Assembly (NCBI RefSeq): GCF_000002995.4
Contig: NW_025062476.1
Coordinates: 2,537,001-2,601,000 of the forward strand
DNA length: 64,000 nt
Direction of reading: 5' to 3'
Origin: Brugia malayi
Taxonomy: Eukaryota > Nematoda > Chromadorea > Rhabditida > Onchocercidae
The position numbers and the translations under genes were made by a program. The notes below the pieces were generated by a model, which was not told the origin of the DNA, ran no database searches, and saw nothing but the letters and a program-made list of their open reading frames with translations. Within the stretch, counting starts at the first letter, position 1. Every line of letters starts with the position of its first letter. This document shows, in pieces, positions 36,983 to 49,788 of the stretch.

Positions 36983-39893
36983 TTAAGGAACACATGGTCG
37001 CCTGCGTAAATTAGGTGTCTTTTCTATTAGTCTAACACCGTCCATAAAACGATTATAAGCATTTAACAAATTTTTTGGTGACTTTGGATCAAGATCCACA
37101 ATTTTTACGGAATATGCAAAACTGGTATAGCTAGATCCGACAACTCGCACAATTTGCTGTCTGGATGACTGAACATTTTGAGTGGCAAAAGCAACTGGAT
37201 CAACTAATCGCATACTAATCATCAACGAACAATCCTTCATTGTGGCAGCTAAGAGATAACGTTCAACCAGAGCACGATCTGTGTTCTGATGCAGGAATGT
37301 AACATCTTTCTTTGGTAGCAAACATTTATCCAGCAGTTCTTTCTGCAAACAAGAAATAATATTTTTATGAAAAAATGAAAATTTTATGAAGAAAATTCAC
37401 CGATTGTAACAAGATTGCATTCAGAAACACAACACATGAAAGAATGATGTTAATATATCTAAATAAGTTTTGAAAAATTATTGAAAACCATGACTAAAAT
37501 AGATTTATGATTGGTTTATGAGAGCTTATGATTGCTGCTTAAAGTACTTATGATTGCTTTTTCTAAATTGATTAAAAGATTCCTAATTTGCATTTAAATA
37601 TATTTCGAAAAATTACTGAAAATAATGATCAAAATAGCAGTGATACAAAAAACCTATTACAACTTTCTTCTAAAGTTCAAATTATTGATTCTTGAAAATG
37701 AAAGAAAACATCAACCATATTAACCTGCATTGTTTCTGAAAGGTTTGTATAAATTTGGTAAGCACGAACTATACCAATCGTATCGATTCGCTGTCCATTG
37801 AGTAACTTAGTGAGAACACCTGAATCATGCACAGCAAATAAATCGTCCGATGGTGCATTCACCAAAATGCAACATAACTGCAAATATCCAGCTGTGTAAT
37901 AAAAAAAAAGAAGAAACAAATTTCATTAAGACCAAATATTTCTAGAGAAACAGGATGAAGTAACAAATATACAGTGAAAGTTGTATGAATCAATTGGGAA
38001 GATATAGTCAAAGAGAAGAATACCACTACTGCATAATTCTCTTTACAGTGGGCAATAATAGTGATGCAAGAAATCAAGGAAAATTAGAGTATTCAAATTT
38101 TTTTTTTGCTAAATTGCTAAATAAAGAACTGAATATGAAATATATTCAACAGATGAAAACAGTTTAAAAACATACTGCAAAGATTTGTATAGGAAATAAG
38201 TAAAAAAAGGCCGAGAAATATAACTCACGGCAGTGATTAACTGTTGAACGGACACAGAAGTATCACGAAAAAGTAATTCATGAAGTTGTTCGCTCGTCAA
38301 CTGATTTTCATCTGAATGTATTAAACTTCCATCGAGAAAAATTCGTAGATTTCGATGTGGTACGACGAACAATGAATTAAGTGCCTTACGCATTCGTTTT
38401 AAATCACCGCTGAACAAATCCAACGGACAAAAATCGTACATCTGTTCGAAGGCATCCGAATGGCACTTTTCCAGCTATAAGCATAGTCTAAAATTTCAAT
38501 TTGGTAAATTTGCTGTCAAAATTCATCTAGATTAATATTTTGATAGAACACATCATACGATTAATCATATGATAGTAATACAAGCAAACTTAGATATACT
38601 GCAAAATGAGACTACGACCTAAATTATATATAATTATTAAAGTATCCAGAACACAGAATACCTGTAATATGCAGTTGTTGCAGTATGGTACGCTGATACC
38701 AGGATGATTCTGCATAAAACCCTGTTTGGGCTTAATTTCCACCGTAATTGTTGGACCAAAATAGCGTGATGATAAACATTTCGGAATTCTTGTAGCATCC
38801 ATCATTTGCAAAATGCTCACATAACGAATATTCTTTGGACAACAAGACGGAAAGAAGCTCATCGTGGATGGATATTTCTTTGAATCGCACAATTCATCAA
38901 ATGTTTCAATCTTTAAATTGAACGGAAGGGCAGGGATCTGAAAAAAAAAAAAAAGAAACATTCGATAGCTAAACTAAACATTCTTGTAACACAAATTACT
39001 GCGAAGTTTCAATGTACCGTGTGCAATTATAAGACATAAACGCATTCACAACTTTCGATCCCTTTTTAGTTCTCTTTGGTTTTATAAATCTAGAATGCAT
39101 GTCAATATTTACTTATCTGTACAAGCAACTGCAAACTGCAAACGGCAGTACATATGTGATCATTAGCAATATTATTCACATGCAATCAAATTTATTGATT
39201 CAATAAATGTATTCCGATATCAAGTTATTCCGTTTAGAAAACCTACTAAAAAAATGGCTAGTCTACACAATTACACAACATTCGCCAACAAAATTCTTTT
39301 CTGTCCTATACTTGAAACATCAAAGATTTGTCTGCTATGATTACCCGATAATTAATTAAAAATCTTTTATGCTGTTTTCCTGAAACACGGGAGAGGTTAA
39401 ATTATGCACTCACTTTGGCAAGATGATGCAGAGATTCGGTGTCAATTTCAACAACTTTAGGTTTAACAAGAAACTGTCGACCAAGGAAAGGCACAATTAA
39501 CTTCTCCAAATATGCAATAACAACATGACATTTTGGTTTCGTCGTTACATTTCCCGATTTGCGTTGTTTTGTCAATCTCCAGGCTATCCTACAAAATTAC
39601 ATAAATCACTGCTTTTTTTTTTTTTTTCTCAGTTCTCAGTTTAAAAAATGGAACAGAATTTTTGTGCTGTAAATCTTTTTGACAAAATGGCAAAATCTTC
39701 ATCATACAATAAGCTACAACAACAACAAGAAAAAAAAAAACTACAAAAATGCAGAAACATACCTTAAACCTGTTTTTTCACATTTTGCACTAATCACAAA
39801 ATTGGCACGACCTTCACCTCGAAAACAAAAAGAACGAAAGGAACGTGGGTCAATAACTGGTGTATTTGGTGGAACCATTGATTGACAATTCAT
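36983..39893 (-). CDS. ippk: Inositol-pentakisphosphate 2-kinase, 446 aa, 6 exons
   Basis: IPPK phosphorylates Ins(1,3,4,5,6)P5 at the 2-position with ATP, giving InsP6 (phytate). The exons are 39893-39763, 39588-39414, 38937-38662, 38474-38229, 37877-37725 and 37342-36983; GT-AG junctions and phases agree and the CDS is 1341 nt. Family signatures in order are: the glycine-rich GEGRAN loop (26-31) with WRLTK beyond it; EIKPKQG (about 169-175), the lysine motif of the ATP/inositol site; YCNNCILQLEKC, the Cys-containing segment; YDFCPLDLFSGD (about 207-218); and MKDCSLMI (about 362-369) with the metal-binding Asp. Length is close to that of animal IPPKs. A TGA directly precedes the ATG at 39893; an in-frame Met at 39878 is an alternative start. 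The exon-5 acceptor at 37877 was chosen over one 16 bases upstream because only it keeps the frame open. Confidence 0.93.
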
Positions 39894-39934
39894 TCACCTC
39901 CCGAGCACTCTCTCTTAACTATCAATCATAATGA

Positions 39935-39945
39935 CCTGAAAAATG
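39935..39945 (-). promoter_or_regulatory. Spliced-leader-type acceptor upstream of IPPK
   Basis: TTTTTCAG on the minus strand lies 42 nt upstream of the first IPPK ATG. No upstream coding exon is seen. The leader between them contains a tiny ATG-ATT-GAT-AGT-TAA upstream open frame. Confidence 0.5.
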
Positions 39946-42900
39946 CTAATCAGATAGCATAACCAATAATAATTCATAACAAATATTAGCAATGATAAAA
40001 TAAGTGATAAATAACAATTAAAAACTTTACAAATGAAGTAACAAGTAAGAGGAATTAGTGTTACTTTTTATGCAAATGACATTTCCACGAACTTATCAAA
40101 TATCATTGTGAAATGAGTATGTCTTTGTTATCAATACAAAAAATTGATCATTTATTGTTGTAAAATTAATATTTCAGCCAATAATTACTTCTGCATAACA
40201 CTGCAGTGTATTAAATTTCTAATTTATATTACGACTAAAAACTATTTATGATAATTATTGCTACTCCTACAACAATAATTAATTAAATTTTGGTCTGGGA
40301 AATAATAAAGTAGAAATCAGAAATTTGCATTAATCACAACATTTTCATACCTGCATGTAACAATCATTTTTTTACTATCAAAATTCATTATGCAAATTAA
40401 ATTATCAAGAATAGCTCAAAAAAAAAAAAACTTAAAGAAAACAAAGGAAATGATATATGTATAAGGTAAGATAAATAAACACTAAACATTACCGCCTCTT
40501 AACCAATTAACCTTTCTAAAATAAATCACAATTTATTAGTTATATAATTTTTAATATCTACAACTAAAAAAAAAACAGTAAAATATTTTTAAAAAGAGAG
40601 AAAGGATGAAAAAAAAAAAGACAGAAAAACATTCATAAGTATTATAATATAAATTAATTTAATTAAAACTCACATGATAGTATTAAATGAAAAATTTATT
40701 CCAAATAATAAAAATTTAAATTCTCTCTCTCTCTCTCTCTCTCTTGAGGAAAATATTCATAATGAAACAATTCTCCATCATTATAAAATTATTCACATTC
40801 ATTTTATATTATACTTGAAATAAATAAACATACATTATTATAATCACTGATAGAACCCACTTAACATAGCACTGTCAACATAAATGGCAAAAAAATACAA
40901 TAATTTGACATATTTATATATCGAAATGATTGAAATATGATTAATAGTATTCAAATATAAAAACAATATGATATCATTAATGAATTACTCAATTATCATA
41001 TGAAATTAATAATAATGCATAATTTGCATTCGTTATGAATTATAATAAATTTTTTTTGCATACGTAATATGTCATTCCTATAGAGAGCATTCATCGAAAT
41101 GTTTGTTTCCTTTAATAAAATCACAATATTATTAAAATTTAACTTTCCTTTCTTCTCATCATTAAAACTTAAAATTTATATGAATTACTCAGAACCTAAA
41201 ATGAATTAAAATCTATAAGAAAAATAGTTTAAGTATATAAACATACTATTACTTTCAAACAAGGAACACTAAAAAGTTTTGAATAGTAACTGTAATAGTT
41301 CCATTAGTTCAAAGACTTTTTTCACTGGTATATGTATGATATGAGACAAAATATGATGATATTATTTAAGTGATATATTTTAATTTGATAAAAGATAAAT
41401 CATCAAATGAACAATTTTCAACCACCATTCTGTTACGTTGATTTTTACTACAATTTAATTTACAAAGCGATTAATTCTCGACGAATTTTTTCATAAAACA
41501 ATTATCATTCATTATCATATTATATCAGAAATCAAACCAATTTTATAATTATTTCATTTTTTTTTTTCTCACCTACATCTTATTATTACATTTATCGCTT
41601 CTCTTTCACAAAAGTAAATTAAAACATTTGTTCAAAATAGTTCAGAAAGTATCAATTTTAATTGTTACAAGTGAAGAACAAAAATTTTTCAGTTCAATTA
41701 AACGTATACTATATAGCATAAAGGGATATAGGTATGATTTAAAAAAGTAATAGAAATTTTATTTCAAATTTCACTAACAAGAAGGAAAAAATTTGGAAAA
41801 TTTTATGTCTCATGTCAAAATAAGGTGATGTCAAGAAATATAACTTTCAAATAATATGCAGATATTTCAAAAATGTTTAATTAATTTCCTTCCTTCGGTC
41901 AAGAAATGATTAGTTCGAGATTTCTAAAAATATTAGTTTTAATTCCTGACATCATCAAATGTCACTTATAAAAAGAAGCACTTTTTAAAAATTTGCAATC
42001 TTTGAGTGAATCTTGGAGACCATTCATAACTAATTCCTTTATTAAACCTCAATAGAAATATAAGAAATATAGTAGTCTAATCAAAATCCTGTACAATTTT
42101 TGAAATGATTCACTAAATCATTCTGATCATCATCAAATTATGCTAACCAATTCAAAATCAAAATTTGCTTAAAAGCATAACTGCTCTGAAATGTTTAAAA
42201 GTTAAAAAACATAACTGGAATTGGTTAGCTTAGGAATCATAGGAAACAAAAGCATAGAAATCAAAGTGTAATAATACACTTTGAAATTTTATAATATTAT
42301 TGCTTAAAAACATTAAGACTTCCAAAAAAAAGAAAATGATTAGAATGATATGAAAAAAAAAAAAAAAAAAAAAGGCTAGGAAAGTTTAACTACTCCTATC
42401 AATATGGATATGGAGCTGTGTAAAAGTCACTAAAAGGTCACAAAGAAGACAATTAAGAAAATCAAAGAAGACCAAGTATTAAGGGATGAAAAAAACAATG
42501 TTGCAGAAACATTTGGAAGTAATTAGCAGCATGTTTTCTAATTGCAAATGCCAAAATAAGAGTTCAAAATCTACATCCTTTCTCACCTACTATTCTCCTT
42601 CTCAAATTATCTAACTACTTATCAATAATTTTGCTATGGAAAACATTTTGTCAGGATTGATTTTTACTAGAACAAGAACAATAATTTTTCATTTCTTCCA
42701 TTACTAATTTCATTGCACTTTTCAAACTCATTTAAAAATTTTCTTCTCAGGTAATAATGCTTCTCTCATACTTCTAACTGCATGACAAACATTACACAAT
42801 ATATCCAAAATAAGCAAGTAATTGAATTTAACTTTAAACAAGTCAATGCTATATAACTCCAACTGTTTCTGATTTCACTTAACATTATTTATATAAATTA

Positions 42901-44658
42901 TAAGTGTAAATCATTCTTAACCAACCGAATAACAAACAACAGTTTCTGAAAGATTTGAAACCAACAATTAATTGTAAGAGTAGCAAGCATTTCTATATGC
43001 TGCAAATGAGTAAATAAGTTACTAAAAAAAAAGAAAAAAAAAAAAAAAAACCCAAGGAACTTGTTCTTGTAACTAGAACTAAAGAGTACAACAATTTATA
43101 CTGATCAAATTTTAATATACCATTAAATACGAATACCGGAATTCGTATGACACTCATATAACAACCTCATCGATCAAAATCCAATTAGTATCAAGAATTC
43201 TACTTAACGGTATCAAAACGTGCACAGTATTGAACCTCGATATTATGGAACGCATTACTGTTACTCGTCAATATCAAAAGTAATAACAAAAATTGCAATG
43301 AGATAGTTATTGCCATACCTGGACAATTAACCTACTGCAAAAAGACGAAGTGTTGGAGACAATCGATATATTTCGTACAATGACAATAGTGTGTAATCTA
43401 GAAACTAATGTGCACATGTATTTCCCAACTTCGAATGTTGAAATTCTAATGAACTACCTGAGACATCAAAAAAAATTCAATCTTCCAAAATTAGCACTTA
43501 AACGTTAAAGAATGACAGCATATAAAAAACAACAAACATAAAAAATCTTACAACAACATTGTTTTTTTTTTTGTTTCTAAAATAAATGTGTAAGTTTGAG
43601 AATTGATATCACAAGAACAACAGAAATATAAAATTAGAAAGAAATGCAAAAGAAAAAGAGCAAAAATGAAAATAATGATACATGTAAAAACAAAAGAAAT
43701 TTTAAATTAGGCCAATTTAAAAAAGATCGAACAGAAAAGAGACTTCTCCTAAAGCTAAGGATGTAACTTTAAAAAAGTGTAAATCAATATAAAATATACG
43801 TCAGAAGGATTCTGAGAGATAAATTTGTGGAAAAGCATTCAATAGTTACTGAATAAATGACATGAACTTTCTTACTTGTATTTGAATGCAAAAATTAATC
43901 CCAACTTATAAAAATATTTCCTTTTTTCGGCCGACTTAATTCAAGTTCATTTTATTCCAAAATTGTGCATAGAGCAAGGGATGGATCACTAAATTTAATG
44001 ATTGTACAATGGAAAAAGTCAAAAGTAACAGAACATAAAATAAAAAATGTACGAGTCTAGATACAAAATAAAAAAAAAAAAAGAACTCTCCTTTTTCATA
44101 CTAACTGATAAAATAAAAACACGTCTTTTTCGTAAGACACAAACACTGACGTTGCTCTGAGCTCTGCGGTCATACCAAACCTCATTTCCTAGCCAAACTA
44201 TAGATAGAAATTGTTCATTAAGAAATACTAGTACAGACAATAATAATTACAAAAACCAAGTCCAATGCTTTAAAATATAAAGCTGCAGTTAAAGCTAACT
44301 AAATTTAATTAGGTCCAAATTTTGAACTTCATCATCTTTTAACAATAGCATAATTAGTCGGAAGCCCACACCGACGTTTATGTACAATCGTTAAAGTACA
44401 ATACAGATTCTGGTAAGATAATGACAGAGAAATAACTTGATGAAATTCTTAAATTGCTCATTGCACGATAACTGCTGATAAAATAGAACCAAAATATTAT
44501 CTGAGAGGAAGATAAAGACATAAACAGGTACAAAACAAAAATAAGAAAATATGACCACGCGCAGATATAAAATGAAAAAACAAAGTCAAAGTAGAATTAT
44601 ATCCAGACAGCAAAACTTTGAACTAAGTTCAAAAGAAATTTTTGGTAAGAAAAATCAT
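39946..44658. other. Intergenic region between IPPK and PAT1
   Basis: Here I see a CT dinucleotide run at 40721-40744, a perfect 10-bp-stem hairpin at 42261-42284 (loop ATAA) and otherwise unstructured AT-rich DNA. The right part should hold the PAT1 3' UTR. The minus-strand frame at 44019-44240 lies there and shows no domain. The segment 43130-43460 has higher complexity but no supported gene. Confidence 0.5.
43951..43956 (-). terminator. Possible poly(A) signal of the PAT1 gene
   Basis: The first exact AATAAA on the minus strand after the PAT1 stop lies about 700 nt downstream. It would give a long 3' UTR; closer variant signals are possible. Confidence 0.25.
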
Positions 44659-46890
44659 TCAATTATTCGATCCCTGAAGTCTACAGGCAAGCTGCAAATT
44701 TTGGATAAGTTTCTCTGCAGCTGATCCATGATAACCGGTAATATTACTAGCTGACCAGGCATCAAGTATTTTGATATCAGCTAACGTTAAAACAATACAC
44801 TGTTCCAAAGAACATTTAATTTCCTGTGAGCATGGTCGGATTAGTGAAGACAAAGTAGTAGAGCAAAAACAGGCATCCAAAGAGCAATTTTGACGTGAAC
44901 AACAAACCAACAATGAAATGAGCAGATTTGTCGTAAACTGAAATAACTTTTGGATATAGAATAATTATAAAACTTCGTAATTAAAATTTAATATGCAGCA
45001 TCCAAAATTTATTCATTTTTATTTACTCTGCCAACAAAATTTGGGATTTCAAAGTACTGGACGCGTAATCCAATTAAATTCATTCAATTACCCAATTTCT
45101 GAAATCTAACAGTACGCATCTAAAAATTAAACTGGAAATTCGATTACTAGCATAGTACTCCTTTTGGGAATCCATTAATAGCAGAAGGACTGAGGAATTC
45201 AAAGAGATTTTCTTCTCTCAATCAAATAAAGCAACATAGATATAAAAAAAATCTAAAATGATTTGAGGGAAAAAAATTTCGATAAATAACAAACAACATC
45301 TTAAAAATAATTATACCAGGTTCACAGTTATATCGCTACCAAAAACCAATTTCGAGTCATTAATGAAACTGGTGAGTGCATTTTTTGAAAAGTGAGAAAA
45401 TGTCTTGAATATTGGCACAAGCAATGATTCATTCATCTGAAATACCAGTTTTTTATCTTTAGGAAAGAAAAAATCTAAATCTCCGCATTATGTAAAGGAA
45501 AAAAAAAAATAGCTCGAATTCAAATTTAGTAGAGTCCTGTTAAAGAGAAACTAATGACAATGCTTGTATAACCCGACAAATAACTTTGATGCTAGTGCTC
45601 TAAACTAAAAATATTTTGTGTAAAGAATTAAATATCCTTAGAATTAACATCACAATTTACACAAGGTGAAAGGAAAACAAACCTCATTTGATGGAACCTT
45701 TTTGACAAGCGTTGATAAAGCAGCAAAAAAGCTTTTAAGAAGATGCAACTGCTGCTGTTCACTAGCAAATGACAATGTTCTTGCAAATATTTGACGTCCT
45801 TTATTAATTAGCAAAACAGCTTGCAGACGTCCGTTCAAACACAGAGTATGTACTATAGTTTTCATACGACTTTCGACATCACTCTTCAATTCTTCCCTGT
45901 AAACAAACAGGAGCAGTGAAATGAAATAAAGTAAACTAATAAATTGGAAGCCTTATGTGTTATATAAAATAAGAGTTATATGTAAAAATTAAAAGTCATG
46001 TGGATATAAGTCATCTTACTACAATTAGAGAAACAAAAATGGAGATAAAATAGCAAAACTTTACTGAATTTCCTGAGAAAGTGAAGGAGCACACAGTATT
46101 CGATGTCTATCATCACATTCTATAATTAATAACGCGATATTTTCCAGCTGCAAAAGAAGTGCTCGCAGTTTTTTCTGTGATGTACTACTCTTCACTGAAA
46201 GCTTATCATCATCGTCCGGTGAGTCACTTGACAGATCGATCAGCTGAAATTCAGAAAAGACTACTGTTGTAATCAAGACTACATAATTTCCAAGGTCATG
46301 AGTAATAGATATATCTAAGTAATGAAGCATATTCACGAAAAGGGATTATTTTACAATATTCATATGTAAATGCAGCCAGATTTAGTGCGACGTATTTGAA
46401 ACAATTAAGTTTGAAAATCTTTTTCGAAATGCTCACAACATAGACAGTTAAGCTTACTTATCTAACTTGTTAATTAAAGGAGATGTACATTAGGACATGA
46501 ATTTAGCATCATATATAAATGATAAAAAGATAAGCAAATATCCAGAGGAAAATAGGAAGTAAGAAGATTTAAGCTCTGCCGATGATTGGATTCTGCGAGT
46601 TTTGCGTACTTATCAAGCAAGACTGCCAGCAACAAGTCTCAAGGAAAAAAGCTATACCTGTCTCGGATAATTAACAGTGGAAAGTGTTGGCTTTCCTAAA
46701 CTACCAGCAAATGTTGGCGGAACATAATGATAATGGTGCAAATTTGTTGTGGCCCACACATATTCCTGATTCTCCGCTTTCAATTCTTGCCTGTGCTTCT
46801 CCAATGACATTTTCTTTTGTCTCCATGACTATAAAACAATAAGTAATAAAAACTCAAAAAGACAACTGAAAATTGATTACAACATATTTC

Positions 46891-46930
<40 letters not shown>

Positions 46931-49788
46931 TACGAATATTAAATATTACTATGAAATCCTTGTATGTTTGTCATAAACAGTAAATGGACCAGGAACCAAT
47001 TGGGATACATTATATAAAGCTCAGATATGATCTGTACTAGCTAACTGATAAGCATAAAAAGAAAACTTGATTAAAACATAAAACAAACTGTGTAGTAAAA
47101 ATCATCCTCGTATGGATTGCCACATCCCTGGCACTGCAACTGCTGAATTTTGATAAGCCAACTGCGCTCTTTCTTTGAAACGAAGCCAGCAAAAGGAGAT
47201 AATGCAAAATCAGAAATTGTTTTATTCGATACTAAACCAGTAAGTTTGCTCGAACGTTCTCGACTGTGACTCATGTTGTGGTGGGATACCTGAGGAATAT
47301 GTGACTGCATCTGAGCTTGCGGAGGACAAGGCAAATATGAAGGTAGTGCTGGTCGACCTGACCTAAAAAAATTTTTTTTTAAAAATTATTTTTCAAAATA
47401 TCTGCACCTGGCGTGAGTTAGCATCTTGACTCTTCAAAAATAACTAATGCAGACAGAGTAAATTTGATAAAGATTATCTTGAAAATGAACTCATGAAAAT
47501 TTAGACTTTGAGTAGCTCATTAAAACTTGATCTTGCAATGCAAAGCGAAAACTTCAAAAAAAAAAAAAAAACATTATATGGGAAGGTTGTTGCATGAAAG
47601 GAAACGGTGGAAGCATTGGATGTGAAGGCATTCGCATCATAGGTGGTGGTCCTAATGAAAGAATCGCTGCTCGCATTTGTGGTGTTATCGGAGGAAAACC
47701 AGGTGGTAATTCTGGCAGTTGACCGAGCAGATGAGCTAAAAAAAAACACTAAATATTAAAACTTGATTGCAAAAATGGAAAACCGATAAATGAATAAACA
47801 AGAAATTAGTTTCTATAATCAATCCCATCCTCAATACTATTCTTATTGTACATCCTCACCAACTGTATATTACTTCAAAAAACAAGCCACCATTAGTTTA
47901 TGAATCAGAATTGTGATTGTGTCTCAATTTTTGTTTGCTAATCAAAGCAAAAATAAACAAAACATACCTCTTGTAATTTGCATGGCGAAAGGAGGTAACA
48001 TAGGGTAGGGCAAGCGCTGAAGTAGAGGTGGCGGTGGCAGAGGGGGGATCATCGGTGGGATTCGTGAATCTGGTGGTAAAGCACTTGCAGATCGATCAAC
48101 ATCGGGAGTAGAAACTGTTACTTGGCCTGATGATCTCATTAGCAGTTGCCTTTCCAAATCAACCAGTGCTACGGCACCAGCTGACAAAAAATTGCAGTTA
48201 ATCAAAGAATGGAAATTCTGAACACACAAAGACCGATCACACAAAGATAAATTAGAATAATGAACCTAATGGTAAAGGCAATAATGCTGCATCTGCTGCT
48301 GGTTTAGTAGCATTGATGACGTGGTTCCTTTCAACTTCTTCGAGAGTAAGTGCATTCTTTGGTAAGGCTGCTAGTGAATGAACACCATCACTTTTATCAG
48401 AACACCCTTCTGACGGTATAATATTCTGTAAATGATGCTAATATTTCATACATATCTCACATCAATTATCATCATGCTTACATGGAACATATTACATTTT
48501 AAATTAAATACATAACTACATTACCGACAAACACCTTCCACAATATGCACGTCGTTTGATCATCGGAGACAACTTCGACGATCAAACTCTCGAACTGCCT
48601 TCTTAAAGTCAGCTTAGAAGATGTAAAATTACTGATTTAAGAATTGGTATAGAAGAATTTCGAGTACCTTCACCGTTAGAAAACTCTTCTGGGACTGGTC
48701 TGGGACTGTCTTATTTATGAAGTCATATGCGGAGGACTGCTGCGGTGTCGAAAGTTCTGGACCACTCCAACCCAACGATGTTGTAGAATCAACATTTTTC
48801 CACAACGTATCAGTTGTCCCCTACAAAACTCAGTATATTTTAACAAAGCTTTATTACTAGACTAAAACTAAGCAGTTACAGAATTTAAAAAAAAAAAAAA
48901 AAACCACTATTCATACAGTAACAAATACAGAAACTTTCCGAAATCTATCCGAAAACAAGCAGAAATGGAAATAATGTTTCACATACGAGTTGCATTTTGA
49001 AATCTCCGAAATTTTTTGAGTGAAACGAAGATACATCCATTGTAGGAAATGAGTTAAATCCAAATGGAGGTGCTGGTAATTCAGATGGATGGGGAGCGGA
49101 TACCGAACAGGTAGGTTCATCAAACCATTTCGGCGCTTCATCATCCAGTTGTAAACCTGCTGTCTGCAAACTGATTTGATTAGAATTTTATTCCTTATAT
49201 CAGTTGATGAATTGAAAATCCAAAGGATAATCCAACTTGGATCTATTAGTAACCAAAACTCTTGACATAAAAATTTCTTTTAACAGTAAGCAACAACAGA
49301 CTTTCTTTCTTTCACCTTACAATAACGAGGGAAAAATATCCTAGCATGGTCTCACATATACAAGTAAGTAGATTTTTACTTGTTTCGAATATTGTTCAAG
49401 ATCATCATCCAAGACACTGTCGTCAACACCCACCCCAAAAGTTTCATCATTGACTGCATCGATGTTATCATTTGGCTGCTCACCATCCAAATCCTGAAAT
49501 TAACAAAGCCTTCATGTTTCCGATATAGCCAACTTTCAGTAAGTTCGTTTATTCTCAAATTTCTAACCTCTCCTCTTCAAAATATTTCGAAAAATGAAAG
49601 CAATAAAGTAAACATATTTAAGCTAAAACATATTTAACTCTGCTACCATAAAAAAAAAAAATAAAAAAAAGAAAAAAAGGAAAATCTAAATAACTAACAT
49701 CGTCTTCAGACAAAACATCAAAATTAAAATCATCAAAATCGTTTGGTAGACATCTTCCACCAAAACCTTTCAAATCGATTCGTGACAT
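44659..49788 (-). CDS. patr-1: PAT1 homolog (PATL1/PATR-1), mRNA decapping activator, about 768 aa, 13 exons
   Basis: PAT1 proteins bridge deadenylated mRNA, the Lsm1-7 ring, DDX6/Dhh1 and DCP1/2 in cytoplasmic P-bodies. The exons are 49788-49699, 49493-49380, 49163-48987, 48820-48668, 48425-48266, 48180-47968, 47735-47573, 47362-47089, 46828-46658, 46243-46065, 45896-45683, 45436-45317 and 44937-44659. Phases match and the CDS is 2307 nt. Evidence includes an acidic N-terminus with the conserved NDETFG element (about 45-50), a Pro/Met-rich middle, the KKERSWLIKIQQLQ and NPYEDDFYY motifs, then GSLGKPTLSTVNYPRQ and an alpha-helical C-terminal domain. An in-frame TGA seven codons upstream supports the ATG. 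A 78-nt open stretch at 48612-48535 could be an extra in-phase exon. One intron holds an AT dinucleotide run (46894-46927). Confidence 0.93.

Noticed and set aside
37859..38077. Upstream acceptor for IPPK exon 5 at about 37893
   Set aside because: Using that CACAG leads to a stop after ten codons; the acceptor 16 bases downstream keeps the frame.
44019..44240. 73-codon minus-strand frame containing NEVWYDRRAQ
   Set aside because: It falls in the expected 3' UTR of PAT1 with no acceptor in a useful phase; protein-like composition alone is not enough.
47501..47749. Ser/Thr-rich frame over PAT1 exon 7
   Set aside because: Shadow frame; the real frame reads the Pro/Met-rich LGQLPELPPGFPP segment and joins its neighbours in phase.
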